This document shows positions 52,711-61,609 of a stretch of 64,000 nucleotides of DNA, piece after piece. The first letter of the stretch is position 1, and every line of letters begins with the position of its first letter. The stretch spans positions 56,566 to 120,565 of the forward strand of contig NZ_DATBBJ010000066.1 of the NCBI RefSeq assembly GCF_036271055.1. The letters are read 5' to 3'. A program made the translations under genes and the position numbers. A model generated the notes under the pieces. It made no database searches, was not told where the DNA came from, and saw nothing but the letters and a program-made list of their open reading frames with translations. Source of the stretch: Scandinavium sp036271055 (GTDB lineage: Bacteria; Pseudomonadota; Gammaproteobacteria; Enterobacterales; Enterobacteriaceae).

Positions 52711-53459
52711 TCAGCGCTTCACTCTCCGTCAGCGAATTGTTGTATGGCCACGACCAGCCGCTGTTTTCTCCCTTACATTTTGCCTGCCAGCCGGGTGAAA
52801 TTTGGGCCGTACTTGGCGCTAACGGACGAGGGAAAAGCACGCTGCTCGATACGCTGACAGGTGTGCTGCCCGCGCTCGGCGGCACGTTTACGGTCGAAGG
52901 TGGCATCAGTGTAGTGCCGCAGTCATTTCGTCCGGCGTTCGCCTGGCAGGTTCAGGAAGTGGTGCTGATGGGCCGCGCCCGTCATGTGGCAATATTTTCT
53001 CAGCCTTCCGCCGATGACAGACAACATGTGGCGCAGGCGCTGGAAAAACTCAATATGTCACCGCTCGCCAGAAAAATGTTTGGCGCGCTCTCTGGCGGTC
53101 AACAGCAGTTGGTGATGATTGCCCGCGCGCTGGTCAGCGGCAGCCAGAATATTTTACTCGATGAGCCTTGTTCGGCCCTCGATCTGGCGAACCAGCAGGT
53201 GGTATTACAGCTGATAAGCGACCTTGCACATCGCGAGCGGCGCAGCGTGTTATTCACGACTCACGATCCCACTCATGCGCTGCAAGTGGCGAGCCATACG
53301 CTGATGCTGTTACCGGACGGCAAATGGCTGGCGGATGAAACGCCGAACGTGGTCACCGAGCGAAATCTGCTGCAGGCCTATGGCGTGCCAGTGCAAACGT
53401 TGACGCTGGAAAATTATCCGCGTCAGGTAGTGGCACCACTATTTTCAATCAAGCGTTAG
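52707..53459 (+). CDS. FepC/BtuD/MolC-type ABC ATPase
   Basis: 250 residues, starting within the ATGA overlap at 52707. Walker A is GANGRGKST (Arg where Ser is usual), the signature is ALSGGQQQLVMIARAL, Walker B is NILLDEPCSALD and the switch His is in TTHDPTHAL. Its 3' end overlaps the convergent ModA-like gene by 15 bases. Confidence 0.93.
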   Translation: MISASLSVSELLYGHDQPLFSPLHFACQPGEIWAVLGANGRGKSTLLDTLTGVLPALGGTFTVEGGISVVPQSFRPAFAWQVQEVVLMGRARHVAIFSQPSADDRQHVAQALEKLNMSPLARKMFGALSGGQQQLVMIARALVSGSQNILLDEPCSALDLANQQVVLQLISDLAHRERRSVLFTTHDPTHALQVASHTLMLLPDGKWLADETPNVVTERNLLQAYGVPVQTLTLENYPRQVVAPLFSIKR

Positions 53460-54164
53460 AAAGCCCGCGTGACGTAAAAAAGTCTGCCCTTCACCTGTGA
53501 CGATGTATTTTGCGAGCGCCTGGGCGTCGTTGTTGAGAACGGCCAACTGGTATTCACAGCGCGACTGATACGCTTCAGGCAGCGGCAGAATACGCAAATC
53601 GTCGGTGTTTTCCAGCGCGTGCGCGTAGTGTGCGTAGCCGATAAACAGATCGGTCAAATTACGCCGAATCAGCCACGCGCCTGCGATTTCCCCTGCAGGA
53701 ACGGTTGAAGAATCCCGACCGCCCACCAACATTTTCGCCCGAGATTTGAGGTCAACTTCCGGGTGTCGTGCTTCAATACGCTCGAACAATTCCCAGGTGT
53801 AATCGCCAGAAGGATCACAGCCCGGCGTTGATGTGCCTAAACGCAGCAACGGATCTGTCAGCAGACTCAGCCAGTCGCTGTTTTCCGTTTGTGCCGTTTT
53901 TCGCGCCGTCAAATTCAGACGATTAAATGCAAAGGTTGCCACCGATTGCGCCCGCCCACTGGCGAGCAGCGTTTGCGGGTGCTGTGTATTTGCGGACGCG
54001 AAGAGATGGCAGGGTTCTCCTGCTTCAATACGTTCCCGCAGCAAACCCGCCGGACCAAAATCCACGGTGACAGTAATCCCCGTTTGGTCGCTGAACTGCT
54101 GACACAGCGGAATAAACGCCCTTTTCAGGCTTCCGGCGGCGAGAACGTTGAGCGATGTGGTCAT
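53445..54164 (-). CDS. ModA-like substrate-binding protein without signal peptide
   Basis: 239 residues of the molybdate-binding protein type (class II/SBP bacterial family). It opens MTTSLNVLAAGSLKRAFIPLCQQF, which is where mature ModA proteins begin. The oxyanion-type contacts AAGSLK, SANTQHP and GRDSSTVPAGEIAGAW can be seen. There is no hydrophobic leader, and no in-frame ATG between it and fumD, so it appears cytoplasmic unless the start is non-standard. It is 29 bases downstream of fumD and may share its transcript. It could be an oxyanion sensor or store. Confidence 0.85.
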   Translation of the reverse strand: MTTSLNVLAAGSLKRAFIPLCQQFSDQTGITVTVDFGPAGLLRERIEAGEPCHLFASANTQHPQTLLASGRAQSVATFAFNRLNLTARKTAQTENSDWLSLLTDPLLRLGTSTPGCDPSGDYTWELFERIEARHPEVDLKSRAKMLVGGRDSSTVPAGEIAGAWLIRRNLTDLFIGYAHYAHALENTDDLRILPLPEAYQSRCEYQLAVLNNDAQALAKYIVTGEGQTFLRHAGFLTLD

Positions 54165-54193
54165 ACGCGTGAAATTTTCCCGACTATCTGCAT

Positions 54194-54406
54194 TTATTGT
54201 CCCGCTAGCGCGATGATAACGCGTTCCATCGCTTCTCGGGTCACATCCGTGCGTTTGATGTTCTGGTTAGCAAGCGAAGTACGCAGCACGCCCGCAATCA
54301 CAATGTGTTTTGGCTCCTGGCCAAGGTCACGCATTTCCAGTACGACTTTGCCCACCACGCGGCACATCTCCTGATACAACGCGTCGTCTTTACTCAGATT
54401 GCCCAT
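54194..54406 (-). CDS. fumD: FumD, small fumarase D
   Basis: 70-residue protein matching E. coli FumD/YdhZ (MGNLSKDDALYQEMCRVVGKVVLEMRDLGQEPKHIVIAGVLRT). E. coli FumD and FumE have fumarase activity in vitro. In E. coli it lies between pykF and the ydhYVWXUT operon; here that operon is replaced by the ModA-like gene. Confidence 0.92.
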   Translation of the reverse strand: MGNLSKDDALYQEMCRVVGKVVLEMRDLGQEPKHIVIAGVLRTSLANQNIKRTDVTREAMERVIIALAGQ

Positions 54407-54824
54407 GTCGTGCTCCTGCTAACCCATTAATTTTTAATTCATTACTGATAATAGCGTCATTCGCCCCAACTTTCGCCCTTTGATTTTGTTACAGCGAAAA
54501 GATCGAATGGTAGGGATTTTGTTAAGCGCTATCGTCTTGTTCTGAAACGGCGTTTTCGTTTTCTTTTTTACCCGTAACCTCGTATAATGTGCACCGATTC
54601 TTTCTTGAATGGTTTCAGCGCATTGGACTGCACAAAAAATAACACAATTCGTCATTCATCCCTCGTAGCTGAAAACCAGGCTCACTTTCCTCTGCACGCT
54701 TTTTTGATGTCACCTATCCTTATCTCGTGGCATCGCGACATTCGTAACACAAGTTTGACCTCGTGGCAGTGCGCCCACGAAACGAGATCCCCCTATCCTT
54801 CTCAACTTAAAGACTAAGACTGTC
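54407..54824 (+). promoter_or_regulatory. pykF promoter, Cra box and long leader
   Basis: 418 bases with no gene. TATAAT is at 54583-54588. TGAATGGTTTCA at 54606-54617 is the Cra (FruR) site, placed just after the start point so that it blocks transcription, as in E. coli. A leader of about 230 bases precedes pykF. Confidence 0.8.
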
Positions 54825-56237
54825 ATGAAAAAGACCAAAATTGTTTGCACCATCGGTCCAAAAACCGAATCCGAAGAGATGCTGACCAAAATGCTGGACG
54901 CTGGCATGAACGTTATGCGTCTGAACTTCTCTCACGGCGATTATGCTGAACACGGCCAGCGCATCCAGAACCTGCGCAACGTGGTAAGCAAAACCGGTAA
55001 AAAAGCCGCTATCCTGCTGGATACCAAAGGTCCGGAAATCCGTACCATCAAACTGGAAGGCGGCAACGACGTCTCCCTGAAAGCAGGCCAGACCTTCACT
55101 TTCACCACTGACAAAACCGTTATCGGTAACACCGAAACCGTTGCCGTCACCTACGAAGGTTTCACTACCGACCTGAAAGTGGGCAACACCATCCTGGTTG
55201 ATGATGGTTTGATCGGCATGGAAGTGACCGCCATCGAAGGCAACAAGGTCATCTGTAAAGTGCTGAACAACGGCGACCTGGGCGAAAACAAAGGCGTTAA
55301 CCTGCCAGGCGTTTCTATCGCTCTGCCAGCGCTGGCTGAGAAAGACAAACAAGACCTGATCTTCGGTTGCGAGCAAGGTGTTGATTTCGTTGCTGCATCC
55401 TTTATCCGTAAGCGTTCTGACGTGCTGGAAATCCGTGAGCACCTGAAAGCCCACGGCGGCGAAAACATCCAGATCATCTCCAAAATCGAAAACCAGGAAG
55501 GCCTGAACAACTTCGACGAAATCCTCGAAGCGTCTGACGGCATCATGGTTGCTCGTGGCGATATGGGTGTTGAAATCCCGGTTGAAGAAGTTATCTTCGC
55601 GCAGAAGATGATCATCGAGAAATGCGTTCGCGCTCGCAAAGTGGTTATCACCGCGACCCAGATGCTGGATTCTATGATCAAGAACCCACGTCCAACGCGC
55701 GCTGAAGCAGGCGACGTGGCTAACGCCATTCTGGACGGTACTGATGCAGTCATGCTGTCTGGTGAATCCGCTAAGGGTAAATACCCGCTGGAAGCCGTCA
55801 CCATCATGGCGACCATCTGTGAACGTACTGACCGCGTGATGACCAGCCGTCTGGACTTCAACAACGACAGCCGTAAACTGCGCATCACCGAAGCGGTTTG
55901 CCGCGGTGCGGTAGAAACTGCTGAGAAACTGGAAGCGCCACTGATCGTTGTTGCGACCCAGGGCGGTAAATCTGCTCGCGCTATCCGTAAATACTTCCCG
56001 GATGCCACCATCCTGGCACTGACCACCAACGAACTGACTGCACGTCAGCTGGTGCTGTCTAAAGGCGTTAACGCGCAGCTGGTGAAAGAAATCTCTTCTA
56101 CTGATGATTTCTACCGTCTGGGTAAAGAAGTGGCGCTGCAGAGCGGTCTGGCTCAGAAAGGCGACGTTGTGGTCATGGTTTCCGGTGCGCTGGTTCCAAG
56201 TGGCACCACCAACACCGCATCTGTTCACGTGCTGTAA
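54825..56237 (+). CDS. pykF: Pyruvate kinase I
   Basis: 470-residue glycolytic enzyme making pyruvate and ATP from phosphoenolpyruvate and ADP. MKKTKIVCTIGPKTESEEML and NVMRLNFSHGD begin the barrel, ISKIENQEGLNNFDEI contains the catalytic lysine and metal-binding Glu, and ARGDMGVEIP is typical. The C-terminal effector domain binds fructose 1,6-bisphosphate. Codon use is strongly biased, as expected for high expression. Confidence 0.98.
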   Translation: MKKTKIVCTIGPKTESEEMLTKMLDAGMNVMRLNFSHGDYAEHGQRIQNLRNVVSKTGKKAAILLDTKGPEIRTIKLEGGNDVSLKAGQTFTFTTDKTVIGNTETVAVTYEGFTTDLKVGNTILVDDGLIGMEVTAIEGNKVICKVLNNGDLGENKGVNLPGVSIALPALAEKDKQDLIFGCEQGVDFVAASFIRKRSDVLEIREHLKAHGGENIQIISKIENQEGLNNFDEILEASDGIMVARGDMGVEIPVEEVIFAQKMIIEKCVRARKVVITATQMLDSMIKNPRPTRAEAGDVANAILDGTDAVMLSGESAKGKYPLEAVTIMATICERTDRVMTSRLDFNNDSRKLRITEAVCRGAVETAEKLEAPLIVVATQGGKSARAIRKYFPDATILALTTNELTARQLVLSKGVNAQLVKEISSTDDFYRLGKEVALQSGLAQKGDVVVMVSGALVPSGTTNTASVHVL

Positions 56238-56542
56238 TTCTTTTTCAGCCGATTTATTTCGTCAAAAGCGCCCTCGTGGCGCTTTTTTATTTCCTTAGTA
56301 GCGTGATTCATTAAAAAAGCAAATCGGCTCTCACTATTTAAGTCGGGATTACTTAAGATGAATCCGATTAAATCGTACTGTTTTCACACAGTTTTTGCGT
56401 TTTGCACGCCAGTTAGGTGCTTCTTTGAGCGAACGATCAAAAATAAGCACATTCGCATCAAAAAAATATTCTCAACATAAAAAACTTTGTGTAATACTTG
56501 TAACGCTACATGGAGATTAACTCAATCTAGAGGGTATTAATA
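56238..56542 (+). promoter_or_regulatory. pykF-lpp gap with the lpp promoter
   Basis: 305 bases without a gene. The pykF terminator comes first, then AT-rich upstream DNA. The lpp -10 AATACT (56493-56498) sits in a promoter and leader essentially identical to E. coli lpp, ending GAGGGTATTAATA before the ATG. Confidence 0.8.
56264..56289 (+). terminator. pykF terminator
   Basis: AAAAGCGCC-CTCGT-GGCGCTTTT followed by TT. Confidence 0.9.
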
Positions 56543-56779
56543 ATGAATCGTACTAAACTGGTACTGGGCGCGGTAATCCTGGCTTCTACTATGCTGGCAG
56601 GTTGTTCTTCTAACGCTAAAATCGATCAGCTGTCTTCTGACGTTCAGACTCTGAACGCTAAAGTTGACCAGCTGAGCAACGACGTGAACGCAATGCGTTC
56701 TGACGTTCAAGCTGCTAAAGACGACGCAGCACGCGCTAACCAGCGTCTGGACAACCAGGCTCACTCTTACCGTAAGTAA
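56543..56779 (+). CDS. lpp: Lpp, major outer-membrane (Braun) lipoprotein
   Basis: 78-residue precursor. The lipobox is LAGC (Cys21). The heptad-repeat trimer coiled coil (IDQLSSDVQTLNAKVDQLSNDV) ends in Tyr-Arg-Lys, the lysine being linked to peptidoglycan. The sequence is almost identical to E. coli. Only one copy is present; Salmonella has two in tandem. Confidence 0.99.
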   Translation: MNRTKLVLGAVILASTMLAGCSSNAKIDQLSSDVQTLNAKVDQLSNDVNAMRSDVQAAKDDAARANQRLDNQAHSYRK

Positions 56780-56792
56780 GAGTACCTGTAAT

Positions 56793-56824
56793 AAAAATGA
56801 CGCACATTGTGCGTCATTTTTTTT
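56793..56824 (+). terminator. lpp terminator
   Basis: ATGACGCACA-T-TGTGCGTCAT-type hairpin with a run of eight T. Confidence 0.92.
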
Positions 56825-56847
56825 GCCTGCTATTTACCTTCCCTGCT

Positions 56848-57852
56848 TTATTGCGTCACCCGCATTTCATTCGCCGTTGCCGGTGTGCCATTCTGAACCG
56901 ACAAGACAGGCACCGTGCCCGTTGTGGCAGGCGTTGCCCCTGACGACACGACGACCGGATACCCTGCACGACGATACATCGCTTTATCCGCCATAAGTTT
57001 GTCAGTGCCCTTATCGCTCGCGAACTGCGTGTAACCCACAGGAAGCACATAAGTCATGGTTTGCGGGTTCTGCGTTTCATCCTGAGTGAGTGGGCGATGC
57101 ACTTCCATATAACGCGTTCCGTTCGGTTCGATGGAATATTTCACTGGCTGATTGATAACCCGCACCGTTGTGCCGACACGCACCTGCGCGAACAACGCTT
57201 TGATGTCATCCGTGAACATACGCATACAACCCGAACTGACGCGCAGCCCGACGCTGCTCTGCGCATTTGTGCCATGAATCAGGTATTCACCATTACCGTA
57301 AGCCAGACGCAGTGCAAAGCGCCCCAGCGGGTTATTTGGCCCTGCCGGAACAACCGGTGGCAGCGTGACGCCTTTCTCAAGCGAACGCTGGCGAATGCCT
57401 GCCGTCGGTGTCCAGGTCGGATTCGGGATTTTCTGTCCCACACGGGTCGTCATCTCTGGCGTTTCCAGACCAAGCTGACCAATCCCTAACGGATAGACCT
57501 GCACCGTATTGCCATCCGGCGGGAAATAATAGAGGCGTAGTTCCGCCAGATTCACCACGATCCCTTCCCGCGGTACGTCAGGCAGTAAAAGTTGAAGGGG
57601 AATGATCACCTGCGTGCCCGGTTTGGGCACCGGGGCAATCGTATTGTTCGCTTCGAGGATAATCATCGCTGCTGTATCAAATCGTCGGGCGATGGTTTGC
57701 AGGCTGTTATCACCCTCCTGCACGGTGTAAGTCTGATTTTGCCCAACCAAACGGCTACCATTGGCCGGTAAGGTATATTCAACCGCTCTGGCGGCCTGAG
57801 ACGCGCCGAGAGCACCTAACAGCATAAGAGTGAATAGAGACGCGCGTTTCAT
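56848..57852 (-). CDS. ldtE: LdtE (YnhG), L,D-transpeptidase
   Basis: 334-residue periplasmic enzyme forming 3-3 cross-links in peptidoglycan. It has a signal peptide (about residues 1-23), a LysM domain (YTVQEGDNSLQTIARRF) and a YkuD catalytic domain with His in YLIHGTNA and Cys in VSSGCMRMFTDD. It converges on lpp, whose product is a substrate of related enzymes. Confidence 0.96.
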   Translation of the reverse strand: MKRASLFTLMLLGALGASQAARAVEYTLPANGSRLVGQNQTYTVQEGDNSLQTIARRFDTAAMIILEANNTIAPVPKPGTQVIIPLQLLLPDVPREGIVVNLAELRLYYFPPDGNTVQVYPLGIGQLGLETPEMTTRVGQKIPNPTWTPTAGIRQRSLEKGVTLPPVVPAGPNNPLGRFALRLAYGNGEYLIHGTNAQSSVGLRVSSGCMRMFTDDIKALFAQVRVGTTVRVINQPVKYSIEPNGTRYMEVHRPLTQDETQNPQTMTYVLPVGYTQFASDKGTDKLMADKAMYRRAGYPVVVSSGATPATTGTVPVLSVQNGTPATANEMRVTQ

Positions 57853-57954
57853 ACTGAGTTTCCCTTTTATTCGCTGACAGTTCGTCAGAAAGCTGAACCA
57901 CCCACGAGGCGGAATCCCCGCCTCGCGTAACAGAATGAAAGCTGTATTTTTAGT

Positions 57955-58371
57955 TTAGCTAAAACTGAGAGCCTGCGCGCGAATTGCGCGGATCATCGCT
58001 TCGAGCCCCTGCGAACGCGAGGGCGTGAGGTGTTGGGTGAGCGCCATTTTCTCGAACCACGGACGCACATCAAAGACCAGAATATCCTGCGCGGTCATCT
58101 GCTGATAAAGAATAAAAACAATAGCAATCAATCCTTTGACGATAGCCGCGTCACTGTCGCCTTGCAGATCGATCTGCCCTTGCGCATTGCGATTCATCAC
58201 AATCCAGACCTGACTCTGACAGCCCTGAATAATGTTTTCCAGGCCATGCGCAGCCTCATCAAGTGGGGCTAAACGCTGACCCAGTTCGATGATATACAGG
58301 TATTTTTCTTCCCAATTGGCGCAACGACTGAAGTTGCGCAGCAATTTGTCTTTGTCCGGCAATGCGGCCAT
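57955..58371 (-). CDS. sufE: SufE, sulfur acceptor for SufS
   Basis: 138-residue protein. The sulfur-accepting Cys51 lies in NIIQGCQSQVWIV. It receives persulfide from SufS and passes it to SufBCD. It is the last gene of sufABCDSE, 12 bases after sufS. Confidence 0.97.
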   Translation of the reverse strand: MAALPDKDKLLRNFSRCANWEEKYLYIIELGQRLAPLDEAAHGLENIIQGCQSQVWIVMNRNAQGQIDLQGDSDAAIVKGLIAIVFILYQQMTAQDILVFDVRPWFEKMALTQHLTPSRSQGLEAMIRAIRAQALSFS

Positions 58372-58383
58372 AGCGCCTCCCTG

Positions 58384-59604
58384 TTAGCCCAGTAAACGGT
58401 GAATACGTTTTAATCCTGCCACCAGACGGTCGACTTCTTCAAGCGTGTTATACATCGCCAGTGAGGCTCGACACATCGCGGGCACGTTGTAAAACGCCAT
58501 CAGCGGCATGGCACAATGATGCCCGGTGCGCACCGCAATGCCATAATTATCAAGGAAACTCCCGACATCATACGCATGATGTTTGCCGAGATTAAACGCG
58601 ATCACGCCGAGTCTGTTCTGCGGGCCGTACAATGTGAGATCAGGCACCGATGCCAGTTCCGCTAGCGCATAGTGCATTAGGGTTTGTTCATAATCGGCAA
58701 TGTTGTCCAGCCCCAAACCGCTAACATAATCCAGCGCAGCGCCTAACGCGATAATCCCGCCGGTATTGGGTGTGCCCGCCTCGAAACGCCATGGCGCTTT
58801 TGCCCACGTGGTGCCTTCTGTCAGGCTGACTGTCGCAATCATCGACCCGCCCCCTTCCCACGGCGGCATCTCTTGTAGAATGGACTCTTTTACATACAGC
58901 ACACCAATCCCTGTCGGGCCATACAGTTTATGCGCTGAGAAAACGTAGAAATCGCAATCAAGACTTTGCACGTCGACCGCGTGATGCATCACCGCCTGCG
59001 CGCCATCCACCAGCACTTTCGCGCCATGTTGATGCGCCAGTTCGATCAATGCGCCGATTGGGTTTTCCGTGCCAAGCACGTTAGAGACCTGAGTTATCGC
59101 CAGTAACTTTGTGCGCTCATCAAACAGGCCCGGCACCGCATCCAATTGCAATGTACCGTCTACGTTCAGCGGGATAACTCGTAACTCGGCACCGGTACGC
59201 GTACACAGCATTTGCCACGGCACGATATTGGCGTGATGTTCCATCTGGCTGATGACGATGTTATCGCCCTTGCCGACGTTGCTGCCGCCCCAGCTATTCG
59301 CCACCAGATTGATGCCTTCGGTGGTGCCGCGCACGAACACCAACTCTTCCGCAGAACGGGCATTAAGGAATGTTGCCGCCTGCTGGCGAACCTGTTCCAT
59401 ACGGCCGGTGGCTTCTGCGCTCAGCGTATGAATACCGCGATGCACCGCCGCATAACCGTGACGGTAAAATTCGGCCTCGGCGTCAATGACTGCATTGGGT
59501 TTCTGCGCGCTGGCGGCGCTGTCGAGATACGCCAGCGGCTGCCCATTGACTTCACGGGTCAACACCGGGAAATCAGCGCGAACCCGTTCAATGGAAAATG
59601 TCAT
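58384..59604 (-). CDS. sufS: SufS, cysteine desulfurase
   Basis: 406-residue PLP enzyme. The PLP lysine is in FSAHKLYGPTG (about 226), the catalytic Cys in RTGHHCAMPLM (about 364), and HHAN near residue 123 is the cofactor-stacking His. It takes sulfur from cysteine for Fe-S clusters under iron limitation or oxidative stress. It overlaps sufD by 4 bases. Confidence 0.98.
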   Translation of the reverse strand: MTFSIERVRADFPVLTREVNGQPLAYLDSAASAQKPNAVIDAEAEFYRHGYAAVHRGIHTLSAEATGRMEQVRQQAATFLNARSAEELVFVRGTTEGINLVANSWGGSNVGKGDNIVISQMEHHANIVPWQMLCTRTGAELRVIPLNVDGTLQLDAVPGLFDERTKLLAITQVSNVLGTENPIGALIELAHQHGAKVLVDGAQAVMHHAVDVQSLDCDFYVFSAHKLYGPTGIGVLYVKESILQEMPPWEGGGSMIATVSLTEGTTWAKAPWRFEAGTPNTGGIIALGAALDYVSGLGLDNIADYEQTLMHYALAELASVPDLTLYGPQNRLGVIAFNLGKHHAYDVGSFLDNYGIAVRTGHHCAMPLMAFYNVPAMCRASLAMYNTLEEVDRLVAGLKRIHRLLG

Positions 59605-60872
59605 GCTCTTCCTCCCGGTAAACGCTGGCCGATCCGCGCCAGAACTTCCTGCCTGATGGTATCGTCGCTGATGGCTTCAGTCAGTTCAGCGGCAAACGCG
59701 TAGATAATCATCTGCTGCGCGGCCTGCTGGTCGATTCCGCGTGAACGCAAATAGAACAGCTGTTCGTCGTCAATACGGCCAATTGTCGCCCCATGACTGC
59801 ATTTCACGTCATCAGCGTATATTTCCAGCTGCGGTTTTGTATCGACTTCCGACAGCCGCCCGAGCAGCAGATTGTTATTGGTCATCTGCCCGTCGGTTTT
59901 AATTGCATGCTGCGCCACGTTAATCAGCCCGTTAAACACCGCCCGGCCTTTATCGCTGACGATAGTTTTGTGCAGTTGACGGCTGTTACAGAAGCCCTTG
60001 TTATGCTCAAGCCAGGTCCGCGTGTCGCACACCTCGCTGTTCACCGGCATCGCCAGGCTGTTAATGCGCAGTGTAGTGTTTTCGCCATTAAGCTGCGTGC
60101 TGGTGTTATGCCGCAGCACCGCACCGCCGAGCAGGAAACTGTGACTGGCCGCGCTGGCATCCTGCCCAAGCAGGATGTCGTTATGGGCGAAGTGATAGCT
60201 GGTTGGATTCTCAAACGCAAGTTTGATGTGATGCAAATGGGCGTTGTCTGCCACCTGCATCGTCAAACGAGAGCCGGTAAAATGGCGCTCTGTGTTGAGG
60301 CTCACAAAGTGCTCAATGATCGTCGCTTCCGCCCCCTGCGCCAGTTCCAGATGATGCCGATAATGCGCGGTATTCATCTCTTCGCCATCAATGCCCTGAG
60401 TAATGTGCATCAACAGCAGCGGCTTAGCCGGACGCTGATTACGTGCCACCTGAATATGCGTCACCGTCTGCGCCAGGCTTTCCGTCAGATGCAGGAAAAC
60501 TTCTGGCTGAACGGCGGCAGGCAACGTTTCGCGTGCGTTGTCGACCGTCACGCTGAACCCACTGTCTGTCAGCGAGTCGCTCAAATCGGCGTTGTACTGA
60601 CCATTTACAAACACCATCCGCACCGCATCAACGGGCAATGCCAGCGCATCGCGTTGTTCGCCGTTGATCACTGTATCAGCGCTGACAAACTGGTTATTGA
60701 GCAACCCATCGAGCGGCGTATATTTCCAGTTTTCGTGCTTACGCGACGGCAGCCCCAAACGCAGCATGTGTTGCAGGTGCTGCTCGGAATACGCCGAGCG
60801 CGCATTACCCTGCTCCTCGAACAAATGATGCCACTGTTGCAGTGCGTTACTGCTGTTCGGTAAGCCAGCCAT
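59601..60872 (-). CDS. sufD: SufD, Fe-S scaffold subunit
   Basis: 423-residue beta-helix protein, partner of SufB and SufC. The C-terminal core is highly conserved (CDTRTWLEHNKGFCNSRQLHKTIV, DVKCSHGATIGRIDDEQLFYLRSRGI), and includes the His-containing cluster site. The start at 60872 overlaps sufC by 26 bases. Confidence 0.98.
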   Translation of the reverse strand: MAGLPNSSNALQQWHHLFEEQGNARSAYSEQHLQHMLRLGLPSRKHENWKYTPLDGLLNNQFVSADTVINGEQRDALALPVDAVRMVFVNGQYNADLSDSLTDSGFSVTVDNARETLPAAVQPEVFLHLTESLAQTVTHIQVARNQRPAKPLLLMHITQGIDGEEMNTAHYRHHLELAQGAEATIIEHFVSLNTERHFTGSRLTMQVADNAHLHHIKLAFENPTSYHFAHNDILLGQDASAASHSFLLGGAVLRHNTSTQLNGENTTLRINSLAMPVNSEVCDTRTWLEHNKGFCNSRQLHKTIVSDKGRAVFNGLINVAQHAIKTDGQMTNNNLLLGRLSEVDTKPQLEIYADDVKCSHGATIGRIDDEQLFYLRSRGIDQQAAQQMIIYAFAAELTEAISDDTIRQEVLARIGQRLPGGRA

Positions 60873-61593
60873 AGCCCTGCTCCTCCAGCTGTTTAACCAG
60901 CGAGAAATCGCCGGACTTCACGATACGCCCCTGATACAACACGTGGACAAAATCGGGTTTGATGTAATCCAGAATACGCTGGTAATGGGTGACGATGATG
61001 AATGCTCGTTTGCCGTCGCGCAGCGCGTTCACGCCGTCGGAAACAATTTTCAGCGCGTCAATGTCGAGGCCCGAATCTGATTCATCGAGAATGCACAGTT
61101 CCGGCTCCAGCACCGCCATTTGTAGAATGTCGTTACGCTTTTTCTCGCCGCCAGAAAAGCCCACGTTCACCGAACGGGTCAGCAAATCTTCCGGCATTTT
61201 CAGCAGTTTGATTTTATCTTCCATTAGATCCTGAAAATCGAAACGATCTAACGACTCCTGTCCGCGATAGGTACGCACCGCATTCAGCGCGGTTTGCAGG
61301 AAGAACTGATTACTGACGCCGGGAATTTCTACCGGATACTGAAACGCCATAAAAATGCCTTCTCCGGCGCGGTCTTCCGGGGCCATTTCGAGCAAGTCTT
61401 TGCCTTTGAATTCCACCGTTCCGCCAGTGACTTCATAATCTTCACGCCCGGCAAGCGTTGCAGATAGCGTGCTTTTTCCGGAACCATTCGGCCCCATAAT
61501 GGCGTGCACTTCACCCGGTCGAATCTCAAGGTTCAACCCACGCAGGATCTCTTTGTCTTCTACCGCAACCTGCAAATCTTTAATACTTAACAT
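60847..61593 (-). CDS. sufC: SufC, Fe-S scaffold ATPase
   Basis: 248-residue soluble ABC ATPase. Walker A is GPNGSGKST, the signature is VGFSGGEKKRNDILQMAVL, Walker B is LCILDESDSGLD, and the switch His is in VTHYQRIL. It drives shape changes of SufBCD during cluster assembly. Confidence 0.98.
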   Translation of the reverse strand: MLSIKDLQVAVEDKEILRGLNLEIRPGEVHAIMGPNGSGKSTLSATLAGREDYEVTGGTVEFKGKDLLEMAPEDRAGEGIFMAFQYPVEIPGVSNQFFLQTALNAVRTYRGQESLDRFDFQDLMEDKIKLLKMPEDLLTRSVNVGFSGGEKKRNDILQMAVLEPELCILDESDSGLDIDALKIVSDGVNALRDGKRAFIIVTHYQRILDYIKPDFVHVLYQGRIVKSGDFSLVKQLEEQGYGWLTEQQ

Positions 61594-61609
61594 GTGTGTC
61601 CCTTAATCC

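Noticed and set aside
54807..56228. 473-codon open frame on the minus strand, opposite pykF
   Set aside because: It lies fully antisense to a certain, highly expressed gene; open antisense frames are a known effect of its strong codon bias, and the translation has no recognisable family.
59793..60863. 356-codon plus-strand frame opposite sufD
   Set aside because: SufD is certain from its conserved C-terminal core; the antisense product has no domain features and no ribosome site.
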